This document shows positions 49,151-58,438 of a stretch of 64,000 nt of DNA, piece after piece. The position numbers were made by a program, and so were the translations under genes. How positions within the stretch are numbered: the first letter of the stretch is position 1; every line of letters begins with the position of its first letter. Origin of the DNA: Paenibacillus sp. JCM 10914 (GTDB lineage: Bacteria; Bacillota; Bacilli; Paenibacillales; Paenibacillaceae); NCBI RefSeq assembly GCF_001315105.1, contig NZ_BAZR01000005.1, positions 124,001 to 188,000 of the forward strand. Reading direction: 5' to 3'. The notes under the pieces are model-generated. The model was not told where the DNA came from, searched no databases, and was given only the letters and a program-made list of their open reading frames with translations.

Positions 49151-49548
49151 CGCCGCCCGTGGAGCACATAAGTCCCCGAGAGGGACTTGCAGCGACGAAA
49201 ACGCCGCTCGCAGAGCACACAAGTCCCTGAGAGGGACTTGCAGCAGCGAAAACGCCGCCTGCAGAGCGCACAAGTCCCCGAGAGGGACTTGCAGCAGCGA
49301 AAACGCCGCTCGCGGAGCGCACAAGTCCCCGAGAGGGACTTGCAGCGACGAAAACGCCGCTCGCGGAGAGCACAGTCCCGAGAGGGACTTGTGGCGACGA
49401 AAACGCCGCTCGCGGAGCACACAAGTCCCTGAGAGGGACATGCGTCCGCGAAAACGCCGCTCGCGGAGCGCATAAGTCCCCGAGAGGGACTAGCAGCGTC
49501 AAAATCGCCGCTCGCGGAGCGCACAAGTCCCTGAGAGGGACTTGCAGC
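49151..49548. repeat. Eight tandem copies of a 51-bp hairpin-rich repeat
   Basis: Units start at 49151, 49202, 49253, 49304, 49355, 49404, 49455 and 49506; the fifth is 49 bases because two single bases are missing. Each unit begins CGCCGCTCGCGGAGC and contains CAAGTCCC paired with GGGACTTG around a 5-base loop. GCTC/GAGC form a second small hairpin, and AGCGACG pairs with the CGCCGCT of the next unit across AAAA. Almost the whole unit can therefore fold. It lies between the pgmB terminator and the phosphotransferase gene. The period of 17 codons leaves several frames open but no start signals support a protein. Confidence 0.93.
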
Positions 49549-49585
49549 TCAGCGTACGAACTCGGAGCTCCACGAGCCTCTAAAC

Positions 49586-49617
49586 AAAAAAGGAGTGCTC
49601 CATAAATGGAACACTCC
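49586..49617 (-). terminator. Terminator of the GH65-pgmB operon
   Basis: GGAGTGCTCCAT (49592-49603) pairs with ATGGAACACTCC (49606-49617), with one G-U pair when transcribed from the minus strand, and a six-T run follows. It lies seven bases after the pgmB stop. Confidence 0.92.
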
Positions 49618-49624
49618 ACAAACG

Positions 49625-50308
49625 TTACTTCTCTGCGAACCGCTGCGCGAGTTCACGGAAATCCAGCTCCGCTGTGCTGGGCAGCACGATGTCCGCATGC
49701 GGGAAGTGCACGGCATCGCCCACGGCGACGGCATACATGCCGGCTGCCTTGATGGCGTCCACACCGGATGCCGCATCTTCCACCCCGATGCATTCGCTTG
49801 GCTCTGCGCCAAGCTGCTCGGCCGCGGTCAGGAAGATTTCCGGATCCGGTTTGTTGTTCGTCAGCTTCGTCACGTCGACGATGATGTCGAACTGGTCCAT
49901 GACATCCAGTCGCGTCAAGACGGCAATCGCATTCTTGCTGGCCGATGCAATGCCGGTCGCAAGACCTGCGGCCCGAATGTCGGCCACGAAAGTCATTACG
50001 CCGGGCAGCAGATCTGCTGGTGTAATCGTCTCGATCAGCTCGACGTACAGCTTGTTCTTACGGTCAGCGAGCTGTTCCAATTCCGCTGTGGAATAGTCCA
50101 GCGGCGTCGCCGCTTGGCTTAGCAGCAGCTTCAAGGAGTCCATGCGAGATACGCCCTTGAGATGCTCGTTGAATTCGCGGGTGAAGGGAATGCCAAGCTC
50201 GATGGCAATCGCGTTCCATGCCCGGTAGTGATACTCGGCGGTATCCGTAATGACGCCGTCCAAGTCGAAGATCACGGCCTTCAGTGTTTTTGCTTCACTC
50301 ATGTTCAT
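49625..50308 (-). CDS. pgmB: Beta-phosphoglucomutase
   Basis: A 227-residue HAD-superfamily enzyme that converts beta-glucose 1-phosphate to glucose 6-phosphate. The nucleophile and acid/base pair are Asp15 and Asp17 in IFDLDGVITDTAEYH, with the cap-domain substrate loop GVSRMDSLKLLL and the later KPDPEIF and GVEDAASGV motifs. All are characteristic of PgmB. It lies 49 bases after the GH65 gene and would use that enzyme's product. Its start could also be a second ATG two codons inside. Confidence 0.95.
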   Translation of the reverse strand: MNMSEAKTLKAVIFDLDGVITDTAEYHYRAWNAIAIELGIPFTREFNEHLKGVSRMDSLKLLLSQAATPLDYSTAELEQLADRKNKLYVELIETITPADLLPGVMTFVADIRAAGLATGIASASKNAIAVLTRLDVMDQFDIIVDVTKLTNNKPDPEIFLTAAEQLGAEPSECIGVEDAASGVDAIKAAGMYAVAVGDAVHFPHADIVLPSTAELDFRELAQRFAEK

Positions 50309-50357
50309 TGCAGCTCCTTTATGAAGAAGGGAGGGCTATAATAGCCCGTCCCTATTA

Positions 50358-52658
50358 TTAATTGGCAGGTGAAAGGGAATGTTTCACCGGTTGATCGGCT
50401 TCCACGCGAACGATCTCGTTATACAGCTTAATCTCAACGGCCTCACCTTCGACAAGCTCTAACGTAACGCTGTCTTTGTCGATGGATACGCCGATCAGGC
50501 GGCCACGGAAATTCAGGCGGAAAGCGTACTGCTCCCAATCCTTCGGAATGGCCGGCGAGAGGGAGAGGCCGCTTTCCTTGATCCGCATCCCGGCAAAACC
50601 GTATACGATGGACATCCAGGTGCCGCCCATGTTCGCCATGTGCAGGCCGTCCTTGGTGTTCCCGTGCGTGTTGTCGAGATCCAAGCGTGCGGTCTCGATG
50701 AAATATTCGTAAGCTTTGTCCGTGTTTCCGATCTTCGATGCCATGATGCTGAAGATACAGGAAGACAGGGAAGAGTCGTGTGTTGTGATGCCTTCATAGT
50801 AGTCATACGAACGCTGAATGGTTTCGAAACTCTGCTCATCCTCCAGCAGGAAGTGTGCCAGTACCGTATCCGCTTGCTTGCACACCTGGTAGCGGTAGAT
50901 GGTAAGCGGATGGTAATGCAGCAACAGCGGATATTTGTCCTCCGGCGTATTGTCGAAATCCCATACGGCTTTGCGCAAGAAGGTGTCGTCCTGCGGGTTG
51001 ATGCCGAGCGCTTCATCGTATGGTAGCAGCATCGCATCCGCCGCTTTCGCCCAAGCGGCAACCTCCTCTTCTGATACGCCCAGACGCTTGCAGAGTGCTT
51101 CGTAACCGGCAGCATCATAAGATTTCAGGATGGAACAGCTCTTGGCAGCCCACTTCAAGTTATGCTTGGCCATCGCGTTCGTGTAATAGTTATTGTTCAC
51201 ACAGCAGGTATATTCATCTGGCCCGGTTACTTCGTCAATATGGAAGGCACCGTTATAATAATGGCCGATGTCCGCCCATAAGCGGGCAGTCTCGATTAAT
51301 ACCTCCGCACCGTAAGACAGGAGGAAATCCTTATCCTGCTCAGCAAGATAATATTGAATATAGCTGTAGGCAATGTCCGCACTGATGTGGTATTGTGCCG
51401 TTCCGGACGGGAAGAAGGAGGAACACTCCGTACCCGAAATCGTACGCCATGGATATAGCGCTCCTTGCCGATGTCCCATCTCGCGTGCCCGCTCTCGGGC
51501 CTGTTCCAGCGCAGCATACCGATACAGCAGCAGCTGGCGAGCCAGCTTCGGATCGGTCATCAGGAATACCGGGAACATGTAAATCTCCGTGTCCCAGAAA
51601 TAATGGCCTTCATAACCTTCTCCACTAAGTCCCTTGGCGGAAATATTGCTGTGCTCATCGCGTCCAGCCGATTGCAACAGTTGGAACAGATTGAACCGAA
51701 TGCCTTCTTGAAGCTGATCATCGTTCTGGATGGTCACGTCGGCGGATTTCCAGTAGTTGCTCATATACCGGGCCTGCTCTTCGAGCAAATCCTCGAATGT
51801 CCATCCGCTCAGTTCCTCTTGCAGTTTCAAGCCGTGCTCTACCAGATCAGCTCCGTGCCGCAAACTGTCGGTATACACGCTAAGCTTCGTAATCGAGATC
51901 GACTGCGCTAATGATACCGTTGCAGAATACGTTATTTCTGTTTCGCCCGGCTCGATCTTGGCTGCAGTATCATTCTCGCTTCCGTTGAAGCGATGACGGG
52001 TCACGCAACCGGCCCGCAATTTGGAAGCCGTCGTCTCGTCCACGACGTAACCGTCGCTACCCCGCACGCCGATATCAACCACCGACATTCGCTCGGCATG
52101 TCCCGCTGCAACCCGGGGATCATTGGCATTCGTATAGTTCTTCACTTTACCGTTAAGAGTTGAGACGATTCGAACATCGCCATGATAGTTCACGGGTTCG
52201 ATGCGTACGTCGATGGCAAACAATTCGCGGTGGATGAAGGACACCAAACGACGGAACGTCAGGCGAACCTCTTTGCCCTCGGGCGACTTCCAGTGCACGA
52301 TCCGCTCCGAATACCCCTTGTCCATGTGCAGGTGGCGTTCATGAGAGATAATCGTACCGTGATCCAGCCGGAAAGGTTCCGCTTCTTCGCCGAAATAGAT
52401 TTGAATCGTTTGGGCATCAATATTGTTAACGAGTTTCTGCTGTGTATCGGGAAAGGCGAACAGTTTCTCGCCATACGGGATATCGATGACATCGTGAAAG
52501 GCATTCAGGTAGGTGCCTCGGATGGAGTTCGTCTTCTCGCCGTAACCTTCTTCAAAGTTGCCGCGCACCCCCAGGTAACCGTTTCCGAGAGCAAAAATAC
52601 TTTCCATATTAAGCAGCGCTTGCTGTGATAATTCAGGATTTGATATCATCCAAGTCAT
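50358..52658 (-). CDS. GH65 disaccharide phosphorylase
   Basis: A 766-residue inverting phosphorylase that splits an alpha-glucosyl disaccharide with phosphate into beta-glucose 1-phosphate and a sugar. The N-terminal beta-sandwich begins NMESIFALGNGYLGVRGNFEEGY; the (alpha/alpha)6 barrel carries KGLSGEGYEGHYFWDTE and the general acid Glu482 in VTGPDEYT. The family covers maltose, trehalose, kojibiose and nigerose phosphorylases; the linkage preference cannot be fixed by eye. GGGAGGA lies before the ATG. It forms an operon with pgmB and is divergent from the AraC regulator. Confidence 0.93.
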   Translation of the reverse strand: MTWMISNPELSQQALLNMESIFALGNGYLGVRGNFEEGYGEKTNSIRGTYLNAFHDVIDIPYGEKLFAFPDTQQKLVNNIDAQTIQIYFGEEAEPFRLDHGTIISHERHLHMDKGYSERIVHWKSPEGKEVRLTFRRLVSFIHRELFAIDVRIEPVNYHGDVRIVSTLNGKVKNYTNANDPRVAAGHAERMSVVDIGVRGSDGYVVDETTASKLRAGCVTRHRFNGSENDTAAKIEPGETEITYSATVSLAQSISITKLSVYTDSLRHGADLVEHGLKLQEELSGWTFEDLLEEQARYMSNYWKSADVTIQNDDQLQEGIRFNLFQLLQSAGRDEHSNISAKGLSGEGYEGHYFWDTEIYMFPVFLMTDPKLARQLLLYRYAALEQARERAREMGHRQGALYPWRTISGTECSSFFPSGTAQYHISADIAYSYIQYYLAEQDKDFLLSYGAEVLIETARLWADIGHYYNGAFHIDEVTGPDEYTCCVNNNYYTNAMAKHNLKWAAKSCSILKSYDAAGYEALCKRLGVSEEEVAAWAKAADAMLLPYDEALGINPQDDTFLRKAVWDFDNTPEDKYPLLLHYHPLTIYRYQVCKQADTVLAHFLLEDEQSFETIQRSYDYYEGITTHDSSLSSCIFSIMASKIGNTDKAYEYFIETARLDLDNTHGNTKDGLHMANMGGTWMSIVYGFAGMRIKESGLSLSPAIPKDWEQYAFRLNFRGRLIGVSIDKDSVTLELVEGEAVEIKLYNEIVRVEADQPVKHSLSPAN

Positions 52659-52769
52659 GGTCTACACGTCCTCCCTAGCATGGTTATGCTTGAATTTTAG
52701 AGCCAAATCGGGTTATGTTATACTAAAATATTAAGGTTTTTATCAATATTTTTAGGTGGTGTGGAAATA

Positions 52770-53516
52770 ATGACGAAGCCTTCCCGGATTGGGAATCAAC
52801 CCTATTATTTGTCGTCGCGCATGGATTATTTGCGCGAGAATTTCATACATCCTCCTTTCGATTATGAGCATGAGCTCCTGGAGGCGATCCGTTTGGGCGA
52901 TGAGCATCGAGCGATGGCGATGTTGCGCACAATTAATGAACTGGAAGCAGCGGTACTTGCCTCCTATCCGCTCCGTTCCAAGAAGAATGCACTGATTGCG
53001 TCTTGTACCTTATTTACCCGCGCCATCATCAAAGGCGGTGTGGATGCCGAAATCGCTTTTCATCTGAGCGATACGTTAATCCTGGAAATCGAGAAGATGA
53101 CGGAAGTGGAACGATTGATTCATTTCGAATACGAGATGCTGGTGCAGTTCGTATCGATGATCCGTTCCGAGAAGGAAGAACTGACGTACTCGCATATTGT
53201 GAACTTGTCCATCTACTACATTCGGGAGCATATCTTTGAGGCGCTGAGTTTACAATCCGTTGCGGACTATTTGAAGGTCCACCCGAGCTATTTGTCCGAT
53301 CGATTCAAGAAGGAAACGGGCTTGCCCTTAACCACCTTCATCAATCAGCGCAAGATTGAGGAATCCAAGCATTTGCTGACGAATACGAACCAAAGCATTT
53401 CCGAGATTGCTTTCACGTTCAAGTTCTGCAGCCAGAGTTATTATACGCAAATATTCAAAAACTTTACGGGAATGACACCGAGAAAATTCCGCATGAGCGG
53501 CGCGGGACAGTCCTGA
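52770..53516 (+). CDS. AraC-family regulator
   Basis: A 248-residue regulator. The N-terminal two-thirds is helical, unlike the cupin type, with RLGDEHRAMAMLRTINELE near residues 35-55. The C-terminal AraC domain has LSLQSVADYLKVHPSYLSDRFKKE and ISEIAFTFKFCSQSYYTQIFK. This form resembles the DNA-binding end of YesN-like proteins without a receiver. I chose ATG 52770 behind AGGTGG over GTG 52761. Placed between the GH65 operon and the kinase gene, it may control both directions. Confidence 0.88.
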   Translation: MTKPSRIGNQPYYLSSRMDYLRENFIHPPFDYEHELLEAIRLGDEHRAMAMLRTINELEAAVLASYPLRSKKNALIASCTLFTRAIIKGGVDAEIAFHLSDTLILEIEKMTEVERLIHFEYEMLVQFVSMIRSEKEELTYSHIVNLSIYYIREHIFEALSLQSVADYLKVHPSYLSDRFKKETGLPLTTFINQRKIEESKHLLTNTNQSISEIAFTFKFCSQSYYTQIFKNFTGMTPRKFRMSGAGQS

Positions 53517-53537
53517 TAGGAAAAGAGACGAAAAACC

Positions 53538-55340
53538 ATGAGTAGCTGGAAGAATCGTTTACGGCAAAAAATATACGGGTGGAGCCTTGAGCGCAAGCTG
53601 ATTGCGGCCTTCTCCTGCTTCATCATTGTGCCGCTGATTCTAATCGGGGGCGTTGTATCCTGGGTATACGTGGAGAACAACAGGACCACGATGATTGATG
53701 CGGCTGTAGAGAACAACAAGCAGATTATCCGCAACATCGACACCTCCTTGCAGCCGCTGCTGAGATTGTCGATGTTTCCGATTCAAGATGCCACCCTCTA
53801 CCCCATCATGCGAAAGGATTATAACAAGGCGACGTATCCTCTGCTGGAGCGGGGTCAGGATTTCGACAGAGTGAACGGCTTGATTCAGAGCGGAATCATG
53901 TTGTATTCCGATTTGATTGATTCGGTTGTCATCTATCATGAGAACAGTCAGTCGATTATCGGACGAAGCAATCGAGAATATATGAACCTCGCGTACTTCA
54001 AGGAAACATTTACGCAAGAGCCCTTTATCCAGAAGATCCGAGAAGCAAGGGGCGGCTTTGTTCCCATCGGCATTCATGAGGAACGTCTGCTATCTGCTAG
54101 AGGGATTCCGGTTGTATCCATTGGCCGAGCCATTACCGACCCTTATACGAAGGAAGATCTCGGGTTTATTCTGTTTAATGTTTCGGTGGATAAGCTGAAG
54201 ACTTTGTGGAGTGATACGGCTTTTTCGGAGAATACGACCTTTTATTTGATTGATGAATCCGATCGTATCGTGCACAGTTTAATCCCCGAAGAGATTGGTC
54301 AGCCGGTATCGGCCGTGTTGGGAGAAGATATACAATATAGCTTGGATGGTGGTATCAACACCCAGATCAACCGGGATACGTACATGATATCTTCCTCATC
54401 GACCCTAACGGATTGGAAAGCCGTGACCGTAATACCTAAGAAGGATCTGTTCTCCATTGTGTACCTTATGATGGGCGTATTGGTAGGGACGCTAATTCTG
54501 TTGTTGGTGTTGTCGATCCTGATATCGGTGCGTATTGCAACCACGATTATGAAGCCGTTGTCGGTGCTCAATAGCCAGATGAAGCTGGTCTCGCAAGGAC
54601 AGCTTCATATAAGTTTTGATACGCAGCAGCAGGGCGAGATCGGGGTCATCAACCGAACCGTGGATCAGATGCTGCAAGAAATCAGGGGATTAATTGAACG
54701 GATTTATGTGGAGGAAGAAGAGAAGCGGGAGCTGGAGCTGAACGCGTTGCAATCGCAGATTCGTCCGCATTTTATCTATAATACGCTGAACGTCATTAAG
54801 TGGATGGCCAAGATGCAGGGTGCAGCTGGTATTGAGGAGGCACTTCAGGCGTTCTCCTCCGTCATGAAGTTTACGGTCAAGAAGGAGGGGCATGATGTGA
54901 CCATAGCCGAGGAAGTTGAGTTCATGGAGAACTATACTAAGATCCTCGATTTCCGTTATTTCAATAAATTCGATGTTACCTATAACATTGATCCTGCGGT
55001 ACTGGATTACAGAACACTGAAATTTCTGCTCCAGCCACTGGTCGAGAATGCCGTGTTCCACGGGTTCGAGGGTATCGATTATCGTGGAAGCCTTGTGATA
55101 TCCATCTATGAAGAGCAGGGGTCCTTAATTATGAAAGTCGAGGATAATGGGCGCGGATTTCCGGAGGATCGGCAAGCGAAGAAGGAACAGGACGGTCCAC
55201 AAGACGGATTCAATTCGATCGGACTTGAAAATATACGAAACCGGATATCGCTGCATTTCGGCCCGGAATATGGCCTATGGATTCAGCGGCGTGAACAAGG
55301 CGGGACGATCGCCCTGATCCGGGTTCCGATCATCACGTAA
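53538..55340 (+). CDS. YesM-like sensor histidine kinase
   Basis: A 600-residue intact kinase. Helices near residues 20-45 and 308-332 enclose an extracellular dCache-like sensor of about 260 residues; HAMP, the His_kinase domain and an ATPase domain (LQPLVENAVFHG, VEDNGRGF, GLENIRNR) follow. The phosphorylated histidine is in SQIRPHFIYNTLNVIKW, where arginine replaces the usual asparagine before Pro-His-Phe. It lies 22 bases after the AraC gene and 22 before the response regulator, so all are one transcript. Confidence 0.94.
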   Translation: MSSWKNRLRQKIYGWSLERKLIAAFSCFIIVPLILIGGVVSWVYVENNRTTMIDAAVENNKQIIRNIDTSLQPLLRLSMFPIQDATLYPIMRKDYNKATYPLLERGQDFDRVNGLIQSGIMLYSDLIDSVVIYHENSQSIIGRSNREYMNLAYFKETFTQEPFIQKIREARGGFVPIGIHEERLLSARGIPVVSIGRAITDPYTKEDLGFILFNVSVDKLKTLWSDTAFSENTTFYLIDESDRIVHSLIPEEIGQPVSAVLGEDIQYSLDGGINTQINRDTYMISSSSTLTDWKAVTVIPKKDLFSIVYLMMGVLVGTLILLLVLSILISVRIATTIMKPLSVLNSQMKLVSQGQLHISFDTQQQGEIGVINRTVDQMLQEIRGLIERIYVEEEEKRELELNALQSQIRPHFIYNTLNVIKWMAKMQGAAGIEEALQAFSSVMKFTVKKEGHDVTIAEEVEFMENYTKILDFRYFNKFDVTYNIDPAVLDYRTLKFLLQPLVENAVFHGFEGIDYRGSLVISIYEEQGSLIMKVEDNGRGFPEDRQAKKEQDGPQDGFNSIGLENIRNRISLHFGPEYGLWIQRREQGGTIALIRVPIIT

Positions 55341-55362
55341 AGAAAGTGCAGGGTGATAGCAA

Positions 55363-56913
55363 GTGCGAATTCTTATAGTAGACGACGAACCGCTCGTTCG
55401 GATCGGCATTAAATCAGCCATAGACTGGAAAGCGCAGGGAGTAGACATTGTCGGTGAGGCGGGCGATGGGCAAGAAGCGCTGCAGATGATCGCTGAATTG
55501 GCCCCCGATGTAGTGCTGCTGGATATCAAAATGCCGAAGATGGACGGGATCGAGGTGTTGCGCATCATTCGGGATCGGGGAATACCGGTTCACACCGTGG
55601 TGCTTAGCAGCTTTGATGATATGCAATATGTGAAGGAAGCGTTGAAGCTCGGGGCGTTCGATTATTTCCACAAGCCGGATATTAACGAAAGCGAACTGAC
55701 GGCGATGCTGCAAAATATACGGGAGCAATTCGAGTTAGGCTCAAGCTCCTCGACTACGATGCACAAGAACCCGGTTCATCAAAAGGCGCAATGGCTGCAT
55801 GATGCGTTGCATGGACAAGTTTCAAATTTGAAGCAGACCCGGCTGCGGGATGGAAACATGTACGTCTTGTTGTTCATGATCAAGGATTATCATACCGTTC
55901 TGAAACGTTACACCCAGGAGACCGCATCCATCTTGCCAAGCACGGTGAATAACGTCGTCGGAGAGATCATAAAGGCCGAACGCGAAGTAGAGTATCTTCA
56001 ATTGGATGATCAGCGCGGTGTCGTGTTCGTCAGCAACAGTGAGCATAAGAGTCTGCTGGCGTCCTTGAATCGTGTGAATCAATTGACTCAGATGATCAGT
56101 TCAGCGCTTAAGCGGTTTGTAAACATCGAGATTGTGTTCGGCATTAGTGATTGGTTCGCGGATTACGAAGGGATTCCTGCGGCCTACGGCCAGGCGGCCA
56201 ACGCATTGAGCCAGCAATTCTATCAGCCTGAACAGGCCGTATTTTACTATCAGCATATGAGATTCAAGCAGCATGACGGCAAAGAACAGGCTGATGAGTA
56301 TGTAACCCAGATGAAGGCCGCGCTAAGAGAGGGGCGCGCCGATTATTTCCTCGAGCTGCTGTCGAGGTGGGAAACACGCTTGGAGCAAGAAGCAAGCCTG
56401 GAGGAGAAAGAGGTTCGCAAGATCTATGAGGGCCTGCTGTTTATGATGGATAACGGCGATTACGCAGCGAGTGATAGTCCTTCCGAGGGGCAGGAACTGG
56501 AGCGTCTTACGAGCTTCGCCGAGTTGTCCGCTCATTACCGCGATTGGTTCGAAGAACGGCTGCTGAGCCGTCAGCGTACGGAGCATAGGGGATATAGCCA
56601 GCTTACGCGGAACATTATCGAGTATACGGAGGAACATTATGCGCAGAGCTTGTCCTTGAAGCTGTTTGGGGATCTTTTTCATGTCAGCCCGAACTATGTT
56701 AGCCGTCTGTTCAAGCAGGAGGTGGGACAAGGGCTGTTCGATTACATTAATGAGCTGCGAATTGAGAAGTCCAAAGCGCTGCTTAAGGACTATCGTTATA
56801 AAATATACGATGTTGCCGAGATGGTAGGATTCAGCAATCAAGCCCATTTTGCCATCGTGTTTCAGAAGTATACAGGCGTATCTCCCAAACAATACAGAAA
56901 AGAAGAAGTGTGA
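55363..56913 (+). CDS. YesN-like response regulator, AraC family
   Basis: A 516-residue intact regulator. The receiver begins MRILIVDDEPLVRIG with the phospho-acceptor in VVLLDIKMPKMDG near residue 54 and lysine in DYFHKPD. A central region follows, then the AraC domain (LSLKLFGDLFHVSPNYVSRLFK, IYDVAEMVGFSNQAHFAIVFQK). The start is GTG at 55363. It probably activates the transporter genes from 57088 onward. Confidence 0.94.
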   Translation: MRILIVDDEPLVRIGIKSAIDWKAQGVDIVGEAGDGQEALQMIAELAPDVVLLDIKMPKMDGIEVLRIIRDRGIPVHTVVLSSFDDMQYVKEALKLGAFDYFHKPDINESELTAMLQNIREQFELGSSSSTTMHKNPVHQKAQWLHDALHGQVSNLKQTRLRDGNMYVLLFMIKDYHTVLKRYTQETASILPSTVNNVVGEIIKAEREVEYLQLDDQRGVVFVSNSEHKSLLASLNRVNQLTQMISSALKRFVNIEIVFGISDWFADYEGIPAAYGQAANALSQQFYQPEQAVFYYQHMRFKQHDGKEQADEYVTQMKAALREGRADYFLELLSRWETRLEQEASLEEKEVRKIYEGLLFMMDNGDYAASDSPSEGQELERLTSFAELSAHYRDWFEERLLSRQRTEHRGYSQLTRNIIEYTEEHYAQSLSLKLFGDLFHVSPNYVSRLFKQEVGQGLFDYINELRIEKSKALLKDYRYKIYDVAEMVGFSNQAHFAIVFQKYTGVSPKQYRKEEV

Positions 56914-56992
56914 TTATAGAGAAGAAAGTGCGATAACTCATAAAAAAAGATACGTGGACGCACCCTAACCATAAAAAAATAGACAATATCAG

Positions 56993-57023
56993 AAAATTAA
57001 TCATCATTTGATTAATTTTTTTT
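56993..57023 (+). terminator. AT-rich terminator after the response regulator
   Basis: An 11-bp stem (56993-57003 with 57009-57019) has a 5-base loop and an eight-base T run. Although AT-rich, the long T run fits termination, so the transporter genes downstream need their own promoter. Confidence 0.65.
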
Positions 57024-57024
57024 G

Positions 57025-57053
57025 TTGCCCGGATTCCTTATCATGAGTATGTA
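57025..57053 (+). promoter_or_regulatory. Candidate promoter of the third transporter operon
   Basis: TTGCCC (57025-57030) lies 17 bases before TATGTA (57048-57053). Both boxes are weak, which fits a promoter needing activation by the response regulator just upstream. Confidence 0.35.
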
Positions 57054-57087
57054 AGGTAAGACGAAAAGAAATGTAGGGGGTAGCATC

Positions 57088-58335
57088 ATGGGTAAAGTAA
57101 ACAAGAAGTTTTCTGCGATGCTGGTATTGTGCCTGGCTCTTATTGTAGGTTTAACCGCTTGTGGCGGCAATTCCGGTAATGGCGGTACAGATAACGATGC
57201 GGGCGGCGCCGGCGAGAAGGTAACGGTTAACTTCGGTTTCTGGGGTACGGCGCAGGATTTGGAGATTTATCAGCAGGCAGCCGATACCATCTCGGAACAA
57301 TATCCGGAAATCGAGCTGAAAATCAAACAGTATCCAAGCAGTGAGCAGTTCTGGAATACGCTGCCTGGTGAGATTGCGGCAGGTGTAGCACCTGACTTCA
57401 TCAAGATGTCCAACGAAGGGGCATATGAGTATATCAACAAAGGTTTGTTTACGCCTATCGATGAGCTCGTGAGTACAACAGGTGTGGACATGGACCGTTT
57501 CCCGGATGCCTCGAAAGATATCTGGAATGTAGACGGACAGCAGTATGGCATTCCGAACAGTGATATGCCTGCGATGTTCTTCATCAACGAACAGATGTGG
57601 CAAGATGCCGGGCTTGGCGACTACCCTACCACTTGGGATGAAGTGATCGAAGCGGCGAAAGTATTGAATCAAGGCAATGTGAAAGGAATTATCGTGAATC
57701 TGGATGCCTTCCATATTACCAACTATGTAAAAAGCTTTGGCGGCGGCTGGGGTAACGGCGAGACCATCAATTCCCCTGAGAACGTAGCTGCACTGGAAAT
57801 GATTATTGATATGTACGATGAAGGTCTGGCAGTAACGCCGAAATCGCTCGGCTTTGGCTGGGACGGCGAAGTATTCAGTAACGAGCAAGGCGCTATGAGC
57901 ACAGGCGGTTACTGGTACAAAGGCTATCTGAAAGACGCTAATCCAGATCTGAAGATGGTTGCGATTCCGGTTCCTAAAGGAACCACGAACGGCAGCACCA
58001 TGAGCTCGGATGCTTACATGGTCCTGAAAGATGCGAAGAACAAAGAAGCAGCCCTTAAGGCCGCTTACAATATGACGAACGATACAACGCAAACGGCTTT
58101 CATGGAACTGGGATTCAATCCGGCCGTAGCTGAATTGTCCGAGCAGTATTTCGAGAAAAACCCAGAGTTTAAGGAACTGCAGCCTGCGCTGGAATACAGC
58201 ACAGACTATGGCTATCCGACGGATACGAAGCGTTTCACCGATGAGCTTGTCAAAGAATTGGAAGGTTTGATTCTTGGCGGTTCCGGCAAAACGGCTCAGC
58301 AAATCCTGGACGATATTCAGAGCCAATTCCAATAA
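57088..58335 (+). CDS. Sugar ABC transporter substrate-binding lipoprotein
   Basis: A 415-residue binding lipoprotein. The signal peptide ends in the lipobox LTAC (cysteine near residue 26) with a glycine/asparagine linker. The mature start VNFGFWGTAQDLEIY is of the sugar-binding type. An AGGGGG site precedes the ATG. It captures the oligosaccharide for the permeases at 58439 and 59380. Confidence 0.94.
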   Translation: MGKVNKKFSAMLVLCLALIVGLTACGGNSGNGGTDNDAGGAGEKVTVNFGFWGTAQDLEIYQQAADTISEQYPEIELKIKQYPSSEQFWNTLPGEIAAGVAPDFIKMSNEGAYEYINKGLFTPIDELVSTTGVDMDRFPDASKDIWNVDGQQYGIPNSDMPAMFFINEQMWQDAGLGDYPTTWDEVIEAAKVLNQGNVKGIIVNLDAFHITNYVKSFGGGWGNGETINSPENVAALEMIIDMYDEGLAVTPKSLGFGWDGEVFSNEQGAMSTGGYWYKGYLKDANPDLKMVAIPVPKGTTNGSTMSSDAYMVLKDAKNKEAALKAAYNMTNDTTQTAFMELGFNPAVAELSEQYFEKNPEFKELQPALEYSTDYGYPTDTKRFTDELVKELEGLILGGSGKTAQQILDDIQSQFQ

Positions 58336-58351
58336 ACACTAGGCTATAACC

Positions 58352-58384
58352 GCTCCCGCTCCTTGTTATCAGGGGAGCGGGAGC
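58352..58384 (+). terminator. Intercistronic hairpin after the binding-protein gene
   Basis: An 11-bp GC-rich stem (58352-58362 with 58374-58384) and a short T run lie between binding protein and permease. Such partial terminators keep the binding protein in excess over the channel. Confidence 0.8.
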
Positions 58385-58438
58385 CTTTATTATGACGATC
58401 CATCCAAATATTGAAGTAGAGGAGTGGGGGAATAACTT

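Noticed and set aside
48064..49524. A 486-residue protein joining a repetitive N-terminus to the phosphotransferase
   Set aside because: The extension is the tandem repeat read through in frame; the phosphotransferase has its own ATG at 49020 with AAAGGGGAG, and its fold begins there.
49151..49548. CRISPR array
   Set aside because: The units are contiguous with no unique spacers, and no cas genes are nearby.
49112..49619. Repetitive serine/arginine-rich proteins encoded by the 51-bp array on either strand
   Set aside because: Several frames are open at once because 51 is divisible by three. None has a convincing ribosome binding site, and the conserved feature is base pairing rather than one frame.
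57151..58332. 393-residue minus-strand frame
   Set aside because: It lies fully inside the binding-protein gene on the opposite strand, which has a lipobox, a binding site and family motifs.
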